Shown piece after piece: positions 53,199 to 63,700 of a DNA stretch of 64,000 nt (the first letter of the stretch is position 1; each line of letters opens with the position of its first letter). Source of the stretch: Cafeteria roenbergensis (taxonomy: Eukaryota > Sar > Bigyra > Bicosoecida > Cafeteriaceae); NCBI GenBank assembly GCA_008330645.1, contig VLTN01000019.1:434001-498000 (forward strand). The letters are read 5' to 3'. Below the pieces are notes generated by a model. That model worked only from the letters and a program-made list of their open reading frames with translations, did no database searches and was not told the origin of the DNA. A program made the translations under genes and the position numbers.

Positions 53199-54629
53199 AT
53201 GCGGGCAAGCCTTGCTGGCGCGGCTGCGCTCCTGCTGCTTGTTTCTGGGTGTGCGGGCTTGCCGCCGTCGTACCTGCGTCCCCGGTTCGCGCAGACTCGG
53301 CGCCATGCGAGCGAGGCAACTGGAGCAGCGCTGGCGCGGTCGCTGCTTCCGGTCACCGGCGGCGTGCCGTCCACGAACGGTGGGCCCATGGCCGCGGTTG
53401 TGCGCAAGAAGGCGATGAACAAGGCGCCGGCAGTCGGCGTGGCGGACATGCTGCGCATTGCGCCGCAGTCCCCGTTTTCCTGCAGGGGGCCGTACATCGT
53501 GACCAACAAGGACGACAACAGCCCTTTTGCGCAAATCAGGCTGATCAGCAACATAAGCAACGATATTAGTGTGTCGTGGGAGGTGAGAGCGCTCGCTGCT
53601 CGCATCGTCTGAGCGCCCGCCTGCCGGCGATCCGGTGGGGCTCAATTGATTGGAGGAGCGCTCTCTGTTGTCGGCGCCTCGCAGGTGGACGTGACCTCGG
53701 CCGGTGACAATCCGCGCCCCCTTACCAAGAGCACGCACCAGGAGAACGCGGCCACCAAGGAGTGGGAGGTGGCGGTGCGGGACGGCAACGGCACGACCAT
53801 GTACGAGTACGCGTACAAGCGGTTCAACCCAGCGCTGGGCGCGCAGCGCATGAACGTGACCGATGCGAACGGCGTGATTGTCGCCTTTATCGAGTACGTG
53901 ACTCGCTCGGAGCTGCGCGTTCACACGTGCATGGACTCGGAGTCCACGCTGGTGGGGGGCACAGTCGGCCCGGCCGACCAGCCCACGCCGTCCCCGGCGC
54001 CCCCCAAGGGCAAGGCCGGCGCCAAGGGGGCGTCGCTGCTTCAGCAGGGCGCTTCGCCTGCGCCCAACCCCGAGGTGACGCCGTCGCCCGTGCCACGGCG
54101 GAGCGCCTCGCTCACTGGGCCCTGCGCGAGGCCGCGGGAGACTGCCCGCCTCACGCAGTCGTGGGGCGACAGCGCGGCGCACGCGTGGACGTTGCAGCGC
54201 TTCCAGCGCGTGGAGGGGCAGCCCCCCCCGGCAGCAAAGAGCGCGGGGGCGAGCCCCAAGCCATCCCCCGGCGCCGCTCCGACGGCGGCGGCGGCGGCAG
54301 CAGCAGCAGCAGCAGAGGCTCGTTTCGCGGAGTCTCGCGCCTCCATGCGTGCGCACCAATTTCTGCACGACGACTACGACGTGATGCTGCTGCTGGAGCT
54401 CGCCGCCCTGGTCAGCCACGACGAGGCGCCCTGGTGCCTCGCCGTCACCAGCGCGTACGTTGTCATCATCGCGTGCTGCGTGCTCATCGTCGGCATCGGA
54501 GTGGCCTGGATGCTGAGCAGGCCGGCCACTCGCCGCCGCAGCAAGCGAAAGCGCCGCCGCCCAGCCGAGTCCCAGGCTGACAAGAGCCGCCGCGCGTTGG
54601 AGGAGGCGTTCCACGGCAAGTCGCTGTGA
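53199..54629 (+). CDS. Type I membrane protein with signal peptide and strongly basic cytosolic tail, family unknown
   Basis: Exons 53199-53582 and 53685-54629 (GTGAGA..GCAG, phase 0) encode 442 residues. A signal peptide (MRASLAGAAALLLLVSGCAG) is followed by an ectodomain of ~365 residues with sequons NIS, NGT and NVT, a conserved-looking first half (CRGPYIVTNKDDNSPFAQIR, then EWEVAVRDGNGTTMYEYAYK) and a Pro/Ala-rich stalk with an Ala run at about 54283-54312. One transmembrane helix (about 384-405, SAYVVIIACCVLIVGIGVAW) leads to a 37-residue tail with the basic run RRRSKRKRRRP. The DGNGTTMYEY part looks like a beta-sandwich strand pair, but I do not recognise the family. The exon join is supported by the open frame on both sides and standard splice signals. 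Confidence 0.7.
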
Positions 54630-54834
54630 TGTTTGTCAAGTGCATTGTCTTGCGTGCCTGTCCTGTGCGCGCGAGTCTCACCTGCGTGTGGGGTCTGCGT
54701 CTGCTTCCAACTGAGCCGTCAATATGACCGTGACCCCGGCTCATAGTTAAGTCGAATACCTCCTGTGCGCTGCGCCTGGCGAGCCACACCTGCAGGCTTT
54801 GCGGTTGCGGGCCGCTGGTGCCGGGCAGCCCGCC

Positions 54835-56568
54835 ATGGCCCAAAAGGTGGAGGTGGTGCTGCAGCCGCTGTACGCGCCGCAAGCAGGGCGAGCGGGCGCG
54901 GTGTGCAGCCTGCTCAAAATCGACGACGCAACTTTCCTGCTCGACTGCGGCTGGGACGAGCGCATGGGGTCCGAGGCCCTCGAGCCCCTAAAGAAGTGCG
55001 TCGTATCACCCGCGCCTAGGGAACGCTGGGGCGCGCAGGCCGAGCGCGATGGGGTAAAGCGCCCCGCTTGCCGGGCGCCATTGCCAGCGTGCCCCTCTGC
55101 CCTCCCGCTCCCGGCCCTCGACCTCGACGCCAGAGACGCGAGTCGCCAACGCCCTTGCCTCCGCGACTCACCGCAGGGTTTGCGATGCGGTCGACGCTGT
55201 GCTGATCTCGCACGGTGATGTGGAGCACTGCGGCGCGCTTCCGTTCCTTGTGGCAAAGGTGAGAGCGAGATCCATTTTGCGCGGCCCGCAGGCCCCACAA
55301 AGCGCGACTGACGGCGCTCTGTGGCGCTTCGCAACATGAATTGCTGTACCCTCCACAAGCTCGGTGCCGACACCCGCAGTGCGGCTTGAGGGCGCCAGTG
55401 TTTGTGACGGTCCCCGTCCACAGACTCGCGCAGCTGCTGCTGTACGACCTGGTGTCGGCCAAGGGGCGGACGTACGCAGCCGACGACTTGCCGGTGACTC
55501 TCGACCAGGTGGACGCGTCCCTTCGGCTGGCCGCATTCGGGGGGAGCTGCCGCGCGCTCCGATACCGCGAGGACGTCACCGTGAAAGGCGTCACCATCAT
55601 GGCGGAGGCGGCCGGGCGCACCCTCGGGGGCGCCACGTGGTCTCTCTCGCGGCTCACCGAGCGCGTCGTGTACGCCCACGGCATCGGCACCCACCGCGGG
55701 CTTGCCATCCCAAACTGTGCATTCATTCCGTCGACCTCCTCCTCCGCCGCAGCGGCGCCGGCTCGCGACGTCACGCTGCTGGTCACGGAGTGTGCCGCGT
55801 CAGAGGCGGAGCCCAGAGCGCTCACGGAGCCCCCCGTGGCAGTCAAGGCCTCCGAGGTGACTGCTCAGCTTTCGGCCGTCGCGTCGGCTGTCGAGGCCGG
55901 AGGGGCTGCCGGGGCTGGCGGCGGGTCCCAGAGCAGCAGCAGCCGCAGCGCGTCCTCCGCCGTCGCGGGCGTGGAGGCCCTGGCAGGGGCCATTGCCGAG
56001 ACTTGGCGCCAGCAGGGCAACGTGCTCGTGCCCGTGGACAGCGGAGCGCGCCTGCTCGAAGTGCTCGTCGGTCTGGAGCAGAGCCCCGCCCTCGCAGCGG
56101 CTCCCAAGGGCATCGTCGCCGTGCTCTCTCCCGTGGCCCCGGCGCTCATGGGCCACGCCGCTGCCTTCCGAGACTGGTCCCTTGCCAAGCCGGGGGTCAA
56201 CCCGTTCTCGCTGCGGCGCGTGCGCATTGCCGCGACGGTGCAGGAGCTGGGCCGGCTGCCGCCCCCTCTCTGCGTGCTCACGCCCTGCCCGGGCATGGAC
56301 GAAGGCTTCTCGCGGCAGCTCTTGCCCATGTGGGCCGCCGACGTCCGAAACACTGTCATCATCACGTCGCCGCCCCACCCCGCCTCCCTGGCCGCACGGA
56401 TGCTCCGAGGCGAAACCCAGCGACGCGCCATTGCTGCGGCCGCTGGCGACCTCGCTGCGGGCGCAGCTGCCGACAGAGTCATTGCCCGGTTCCTCGGCGC
56501 GTCACCCCGCCTCAGCGCAACCCGCACAGGCGACCCCGCCTCCTCGACCACGAGCGGCGGCGGCGGTG

Positions 56569-56610
<42 letters not shown>

Positions 56611-58412
56611 TTGCCGAATCGGGTGGTGCGGAGGCCCCTCCCCCAGGGGCAGCGTCCGCGCCCGGCGCCCCAACGGACGTTGGCGCGGAGTCCTTCGCAG
56701 TCCCATATCTTGCTGCCCACACACGCAAGCTCGAGGGAGAGGAGCTGGAACAGTGGGAGCGGCGCCGCGCGCTTGAGCGAGCGGCCAAGGACCGCGATGA
56801 GGCGGCCGCCGCCCGTCGCCGCTTCGCAGCCGAGCGCGCGCGTGCGGCCGAGGACGCCGCCTCGCGGGCCGCAAAGGAAGCGGAAGACGCCGCATCTGCA
56901 GCCGCAGCCGAGTCCCAGCCGTCCTCTTCCGGGCAAGCAGCAGCGGCGGGATCGTCCACCGCCACTTCCTCTTCCTCGTCCTCCTCGTCCTCCTCTGCTG
57001 CCTCCTCCGCCTCAGCCGCGGCTGGCAGGGGCCAGACGTCGGTCGACCCGAAGGTGCTTTCGCGCGCAGCGGCAGCTCGCGCACGCCTCGGCCTCCCCCC
57101 GCTGGCTCCCGCCGCCCTGGCCCGAGCCATTGCGGGAGCGACCGCTGCCCTGCCCGACGGAGCAGGCGCCCTTGCCCCCCCTCCAGTGCAGGCCCGCTTC
57201 GGGGGCCTGCTTCCCCCGCAACGCTGGAGCGACCTTGGCGCCGAGATGGACATGTCGGCTCTGCGCGAGAGCGACAAGGAGCAAGACCGCCGCCGCCATG
57301 CCCAGCCGGCAGGTGCGGCAGCGGCAGCGGCAGCAGCAGCAGCAGCCGCTGCTGCAGCGGCAAGTGCTGCCGCTGCCGCGGCCGCCGGAAGCGCTGCAGC
57401 CGGGGCCCACGTCCTGGACCCTGTTGCCGCCCGCCTGGCCCTGCGCCTTGCGCGGCCGGAGCTGGGCGGCGCGGGTGCCATCGGCGGACTCACGGCCGCG
57501 TCCACGCGCGACCTCTCGCTCGCGGAGCCGCCCGCGGAGCCCGCCACCACGGCCTTCAGCGTGACTGCGACGACAATCAAGTGCCGCGTCGGGTTCATCG
57601 ACCTCAGCGCGCGCGTCGCCGCCGGTGGAATCGCCGCCGTCGCTGCAGCTCTCGGCCCGCGAGCCGTGGCGGTGCTTGGAGGGCCCAGCGACAGCGGCGA
57701 CGAGGCCACAAAGGACGCCGTCGCTGCCACAGCAGCAATGGTCCGCGCGGCCCTCGGCGCGGGGTCGTCCGTCGTCGTGGCGTCGGATGGCGCAACTCTT
57801 CCGCTGGGGTCCGGCGCCGGCATGCGCAGCGTCCGCATCGCCCCCGCGCTCTTCACGTCGCTGCAGTTCAAGGAAATCGGCGGGTGCGAGGTGTCTCTTG
57901 TTCGCGGGTACAGCGCGGGCGCAGCCGATGCCCAGGGGGCGGACGGCGAGCGCCGCGGCGCAGACGAAGGCACTGTGGACATTGACACGGCGACTGCCAC
58001 GCAGCAGCTGCGCGGCCCACCCAACCGCTCCTCGCGGGGCGCCAAGACCGTTCTCGGTGCCCTCTGGGAGCCGGCTGTGTCCGGTGCAGGGCAGGCGGAT
58101 GCCGACGCTGAGGACGAGGACGAGGAGGCGATGGTGGCTGCTGCCGGAGCGGCAGCCGCGTCGCTGCTGGATGTGCCGCTCGAGGCCCGCGAGCCCCTCA
58201 TCCTGCACGCAGGCCCTCTCCCGCTGCGGTCGCTGTTTCGGGCGGTGGCCAGGGGAGGTGGGGCCAAGCCGTCGCTCGCGCCGGGAGTGGTGCGGGCCGG
58301 GGGGGCCACCGCGGCCATGCCGGGTCAAGGCCGCTTGCTGCTGTCCGGCACCCCGGGCGCAGACTTTGACAGGGTCAAGGCAGCCGTGCGCGGCTTGACG
58401 GGGACTGTGTGA
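54835..58412 (+). CDS. CPSF2: Cleavage and polyadenylation specificity factor subunit 2 (CPSF100)
   Basis: Exons 54835-54995, 55177-55258 and 55380-58412 (donors GTGCGT, GTGAGA; acceptors GCAG) give 1091 residues. It belongs to the metallo-beta-lactamase/beta-CASP fold of the mRNA 3'-end cleavage complex. FLLDCGWDERMG is followed by DAVLISHGDVEHCGALPF, VPVHRLAQLLLYDL, TLDQVDASLRLAAF, GRTLGGATWSLSR, VYAHGIGTHRG, NVLVPVDSGARLLEVL, GMDEGFSRQLLPMW and, near the C-terminus, CRVGFIDLSARVAAGG, matching CPSF2 along its length. The HxHxDH metal motif is degenerate (HGDVEH at 66-71), as expected for the non-catalytic partner of CPSF73. A long insert (about 370-560) has a poly-Ser tract from an (AGC)n repeat at 56571-56609 and a helical Arg/Glu/Ala region; poly-Ala lies near 57315-57400. 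Animal CPSF2 is ~780 residues. Confidence 0.9.
56571..56609 (+). repeat. (AGC)n microsatellite coding poly-Ser in CPSF2
   Basis: About 13 perfect AGC codons inside the CPSF2 low-complexity insert. In-frame, so length changes would only alter the serine tract. Confidence 0.9.
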
Positions 58413-58524
58413 GGCGCCTGGCAGCCTCAAGTTGGTTCGGTGCCGCTGTTCGCGCGGCTTTCGGGATGGGTTTGAGCGCGAACACACGGGCACGCAATAA
58501 CATGAACGGTGCGCGCAGCTGCCG

Positions 58525-58916
58525 TCATCCGCACCCAGCATACGTCTCGACGGCCGCGCTGAGATCCCTCAGGGCTGCCTCGGTCCGCTCCGCGCTGGCT
58601 CCGACGCCCTCAAGCGAGTCCAGGACGCGGTGGTGATTCTGCAACATTTTCCCGACCGCGTCGGAGCGCTGCCGGATGCCACGAAGCAGCCTTTCGCCCG
58701 AAGCCGTCGTGCAGCGAGCAGCAGCCAGCCTGACTGCCGCCGTCTTGCGGCCTGCGTGGCGCGGTGGCGTCAGAGCGGAGGCGCGCCAGGCAAGGACGAG
58801 CGTGGAATCAGGCGCGCGCTGCCGCGGGCCGCGGCCATCTCGAACGCCTTCCTGTGCCACTCACTCAGGGACGCGTCATACTCCGTCGCGTCGGCGCCTT
58901 TGCGCGGACCGTCCAT
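58525..58916 (-). CDS. Small helical protein of 92 residues, unknown function
   Basis: Exons 58916-58865 and 58751-58525 (donor GTGAGT, acceptor GCAG, phase 1) join to MDGPRKGADATEYDASL plus a helical body containing ASGERLLRGIRQRSDAVGKM, QNHHRVLDSLEGVGASAER and TEAALRDLSAAVET. Composition is typical of real protein (Leu/Ala/Glu/Arg heptads), unlike the surrounding noncoding frames. The heptad region faintly recalls a SNARE or tethering-complex helix, but no membrane anchor follows and no family is assigned. It sits 129 bp upstream of, and divergent from, the MPPED gene. The intron is 113 nt. An additional upstream exon cannot be excluded. Confidence 0.55.
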
Positions 58917-59045
58917 GCAGGCAGCGCTGGGTTCCGTCGGGAGTGCGCAGCAGGCTTGCGCGTGTCTCGACGGCTGCAGCGACCCATGCGCTCTGCCAGT
59001 GGCCAGCACCCGCCGAGCTGCTGCTGCACCACCCCGCGCATCACC

Positions 59046-60454
59046 ATGGCAACTGCCGAAACGTGGCTAGGGGACGCTGCCAGGGAGCGCCTCCGTGCCC
59101 TCACGGAGGATCCGACTGCGGCGTGGGCGGCGGCAGTGGAGGCAGGCGCGCGGAGTGATCGTCTTGCCTCAGACGCGCTCATTTCCGAGGCGACCGCCGG
59201 CGGCTTGCGCTTCGTGTGTATCAGCGACACGCATGGGAAGCACTTTGCGTTTCCAGAGCTCCCTGCTGGTGAGGCCTCGCTGCGCGTGGCAAGGCCCGGG
59301 ATGACCGGTGACGCAGAAAGCGCAAGAGTTTTCGGGCGGCAGCTCCAGTGCAGCCGTCGCACATCAAGCGCCCCGCCCCCTCGCATGGCCCCACCCGTGC
59401 GCGCACTGCATTGCCCGCCGCAGGCGATGTGCTGATACACGCTGGCGATTTCTCGAGGCGGGGCGGCCCTGACGAGATGATTGACTTTGCAAACTACTTG
59501 TCAAAGGCCGCTGCCAAGTTTAAGCAAGTGATCGTTGTTTCGGGCAACCACGAGCTGACCCTCGATCCCGCCATGGCCGAGAGATCGGGGTGTTTTCGAG
59601 AGGGAAGCTCGGCGACTGGCAAGGGCGGGAGTGCGCTTGACTCCCCGGAAGCAGTGGCGAGGCTGCTGCGGCAGCACTGCCTGTTCGTGTCCGGGCACGC
59701 CGTCGACCTGCCCGTCTCGCTTGCGGCAGCTCCGCTGATGCCCTCCCGAAAGGAGATGCGCAAGGCCACCCGGGGCAGCGCGAGGCCTGGCCCCGACAGC
59801 TACCGGTTCGTGGAAGCGGGGCTCGCGGCGCCCGGGGTCGTGGTGCACGAGCCGCCCCCCGGCAGCGCCGGCGCTACGCAGTACGGCCCAGAAGCCTCCG
59901 CGGCACCCCGGCCGCCGGCATCAGCTGAAGCCGCAGCCGTGCCGGCTGCCGGTGCCGCTGCAGCGGCTGCAGCTGCCGACCCGCCGCCGGCTGCGCCCGC
60001 GGGAATCCCTCCCAAGCCCGAGGGCTACATCCGCGTTACTGGCTACCCTCACCAGCCCTTGTTCTGCGGCTGGGCCTTCAACGTGCCCAGAGGCGAGCCC
60101 ATCGCCAAGATTTGGAGGGAGATCCCGTCAGACACTGACGTGTTGATCACTCACGGGCCGCCGCTCGGGCAGGGCGACCGCTGCTGGCGGGGGAATCGGG
60201 CCGGCTGTGTCGACCTCCTGTTGGCCGTCACGGGCAGGATCAAGCCCGCGGTTCACGTGTTCGGTCACATTCACGAGGACCCGGGAATTTCCACGGATGG
60301 CACAACAGCCTACATCAACGCAGCCGCTGTGAACCTCCGCTACGGACCTGCCAACCCGCCCATTTGCTTTCAGCTGCCCTTGCCTGCTGCGGCGCTGGCT
60401 GGCGGAAAGCCTGACACAGCAGACTTCCCGGTGGTTGCCAGGCGTGCGACGTAG
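59046..60454 (+). CDS. MPPED1/2-like metallophosphoesterase
   Basis: Exons 59046-59268 and 59424-60454 (GTGAGG..GCAG, phase 1) encode 417 residues of a calcineurin-type phosphoesterase. The metal-binding blocks appear in order: FVCISDTHGK (Asp61, His63), DVLIHAGDFS (Asp83), VVSGNHELTLD, ITHGPPLG and HVFGHIHED. The family-specific GWAFNVPRGEPI and TTAYINAAAVNLRYGPANPP match animal MPPED1/MPPED2, cyclic-nucleotide phosphodiesterases of low activity. GNHEL is intact. Between the GNHE and THGPP blocks is an Ala/Pro-rich insert (about 270-290) absent from animal proteins. The first intron lies just before the second metal motif. The ATG at 59046 gives a helical N-terminal extension of ~55 residues before the core. 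Confidence 0.88.
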
Positions 60455-60707
60455 CGGCCGCCCTGGGGCGTGGGGCGCGCTGGCCCGGGTCCCATGCGGC
60501 GGCAGTTGACATTGTTGCTTGAGACAGCGCAGCGGCCGCTACGCATGCACCGTTTGAGGGAGCGATAGACCATAGCGCCGAGCTTGGCGGACCGGGGCAC
60601 GCACGCATTCGCAAAATGCACTCAAATGCAAGACGAGCTCCACAAGGCGCCCCTGCCAGCACCCCCCCACTCACGCCTGCCAAGAGGAAGCGGCGCGGAC
60701 TCCGGTC

Positions 60708-63700
60708 TCATGCCAGCAGCAGTGCGCCGACCGAGCCGTGCAGCGCCGTCAGGAACTTGTCGCGGCACTGCGCCACCGACTCGTAGACCGGCAGCTCGAT
60801 CTGGAAAAAGCAAGTGTGCGCAAGGGGCAACGCGGCGCCGCCGCGCTGCCGCATTGCCGTCTCGCCGATGGGGCTCAAGACGAAGCGATCCGACTCGTTC
60901 CATGCGCCAGCCGCTGGCAGGCGCGACCTGCCCCAAGCGAACTGGATCAGCATCTCCCGCTCCGCTTGTGTGAAAGTCTCCACCGCCTGCCAGAAGATGC
61001 GGATCGCGGGGTGGCTGGGCGAGAAGGGGTTGATGTAGCGGGTGTGCCTCCGCAGGCGGTCGATCTCGATTTCGTTTTCGCCTGCGATGAGCGTCTCGAA
61101 CTCGCGCCACGTCAGCAGGCGGAGGGCGCTGGGGGGCACCACGCGGGCGATTCCCCTGCGCATGGCCTCGAACGCCCGCTCGTGCTCGGTCAGCCGCGCC
61201 TCGAGGGCGTTGCGTGCGTGCTCCAGCAGCGCGCGCTTCGTGGCGGCGACGAATCCGGGCACTGCAGCGGCAAGCGCCGAAGGCACCTGCCCCGCACGCG
61301 GCTGCGGGAGCGCCACAGGAAGTCCGTCCGAGCGGCGCACGGAGAGCGGTACCCTCCCGATGAGCTCCGGAATGGGGTCGTCCTGCCCGCCGTCCGCCTC
61401 CTTGATCTGCTCCAGCAGCCTGTTGAGAGTCCGGGAGAAGCTGGAGTCCACCACGCTGAGGTCCACGAGCCGCGGCTTGCGGCCCAGCAGGCGCTTCCAC
61501 GAGTAGGAAGAGAGCTTGAAGTCCTCGGGCTTCTCTGTCCGGATGGCGACCCCCATGATGATCCCCAACGCCTCATACTGCTGCATGGCGGCCCTGGAGG
61601 TGGCGGCGGGGTTGGGCATGAACAAGCCCACGCCGCCATGCGCCTCGGAAGGCGCGGGCGCGGGCATGAACAAGCTGAGCGACGCCGTGTCGAAGGCGTT
61701 GTCAACGGCCGTGGTGATGGTGTCGCGGAACAAGCCGCCGACGTCGATCCCAGCCTCGTTGACGGTGCGGCCACGGGCGTCAAAGTTTTGGAAGCCCACC
61801 TGGAAGAGGCGCCCGCGGTCCAGACCGACCTTGAAGCTTGCGTCGGCCCAGTCGTGGATGAGGCCGGCGAGCTGCGCCAGCACGCACTTGGAGCGCGCAG
61901 GGTCGGTCTGGCCGGCGTCCTTGCTCTGCATGGCCTCCCCCTGGTGGATCCAGATCTTGCCGGGGTGGCGGCTGCTGTCGGGCGCGACCGAGGCTCGGAG
62001 CGCTTGGTCCAGGATGGGCTTCTTGCAGGCCGGAAGGCAAAGATGTGAGAGCGCGCGAATGTGCGACCCGAGCGTCCAGTCCCGCCCGGAGCGGCCCAGC
62101 GCCGCCAGGGCCCGGATGCGGACCTCGTCTTCGGCGCCAGCCGCGGCGGCAGCCTCCACCGCGGCGTCAGCGCGCACCTCCTCGGCCTCGGCGCCCTCGC
62201 CCTCGGTGTCGTCATCCTCGTGGTCAGACGTGATTGCGTCCAGCTCCACGTACGGAATGGCCTTGGCGAGGAGAGTGTTGAGCTGGATCACGAGCATGGA
62301 GCGCAGCACCACGCCGAAGCCCAGCATGCCGCAGACCTTGGCGGAGGCCTGGCGACGCAGCTTTGGGAACTCGGCCATCAGGCCCGTGTCCCTCATCACA
62401 GCGGTGATGTGCGTCGACGTGAGGTCCAGCTGCTGCACGTCTCGTTTGGCTGCTGCGCGAATGAGGAACCTGGCGAGCTCCTGGTCCTCAGACACGCGCC
62501 ATGACGTCATGGCAAGCTGCGCCTGGCAGACCCGGTTCCGGTGCACCGTCGGAACCGAGCCCCCAAACGGCGGCTTTCCAGAGGCAGCCTGGAACACGGA
62601 GGCCATGAGGCGTTCGGGCAGCGGCCACCGGTGGCGCATGGCAGTGGCCATGCCCATGAGCCAGGACAGCTGCTGGTCCAAGTCGGCGGGGGGCCACACA
62701 GCCAGAGTGGCCATGCCGTGCCTCCCGGCCCTGACCGACGCAGAAGGCGGCGGCAGCGTCTGCGAGTGAACCGAGTCGCTGTTGCAAATCCCGCCGGCTC
62801 GCCGAGCGAGAACGGCGAGCTGGAGGGTCTGAAGCAGCCCGGCAGGCTGCTCGGCCTGCTCGCCGAGGCGCAGCATCTCGCCCTTGACTGAGTTGAACAG
62901 CAGCTTGCCGGTCTGCAACAGCTGCTTGGCAGGGCCCTTGCCACCCTTAGCCAGCAGCTCCGGCGTTGCCAGCAGCTGCGCGAGCATGTTCACGGCTCGA
63001 CCCTTGAACTTGCGCTTCGGCTGCGCGATGTGCGAAAGCAGCGCGCCCACCACGGACGACGAGTGGAGCGCCCCCGACGCCACGATCTCGGGGCACGCCT
63101 TGGTGACGAAGGACCACAGGAACGCGCCGAACTCGAAGGACGACTGGCCGGTGAAGCCGCCGCTGCCGCTGCTCGTGGACACGGGCCGCCGGATCGGCGT
63201 GACCCGCACGCGCCAGCCCCAGTAGCGCTTGTCAAGGCCTTCTGATGCCACGGACTCGGCGCTCGGGAAGAACATGGAGTCGATTCGTACCGTGTCCCCG
63301 TGCACCAGGACTGGGTCGAAGACACTCCCTCCGTCGGCCGCCTTGCCCTTCAGGTCCCTGAGCGGCAGCGCCATGGCCCCCTGCGGCATGCACACCTTGA
63401 CGCTTGCTTCGGGCGGGATGGAGCATTCCTTGTCGAAGTGAAGCAGCAGCGCCATTGCCTCCGGGAACGAGGCCTCGGACGCCCACGCTGCGTTGGCGGG
63501 GAAGGCATGAAGCGACTGCAGCACGACCGCGGCCGCGTCATCGCGCTCCGCCTCCGCCGTGGCGGCCTGCCCCTCCAGGCCGCCAATGTTCCGCGCGACT
63601 TCTGCGACCAGGCCATGAGCCAGGCCGGCCCGGCTGAAGCCGCCGCTGCTGCCTGCGCTTGCCTTGCCTCCAGCAGCCGCAGCAAGCGCAGCTCCGCCAG

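Noticed and set aside
51764-53605. 613-codon minus-strand frame over FOP and the next gene
   Set aside because: Antisense to the acidic FOP tail and to a signal-peptide exon; no motif of its own.
55865-58318. 817-codon minus-strand frame over CPSF2
   Set aside because: Antisense shadow; the plus strand matches CPSF100 from end to end.
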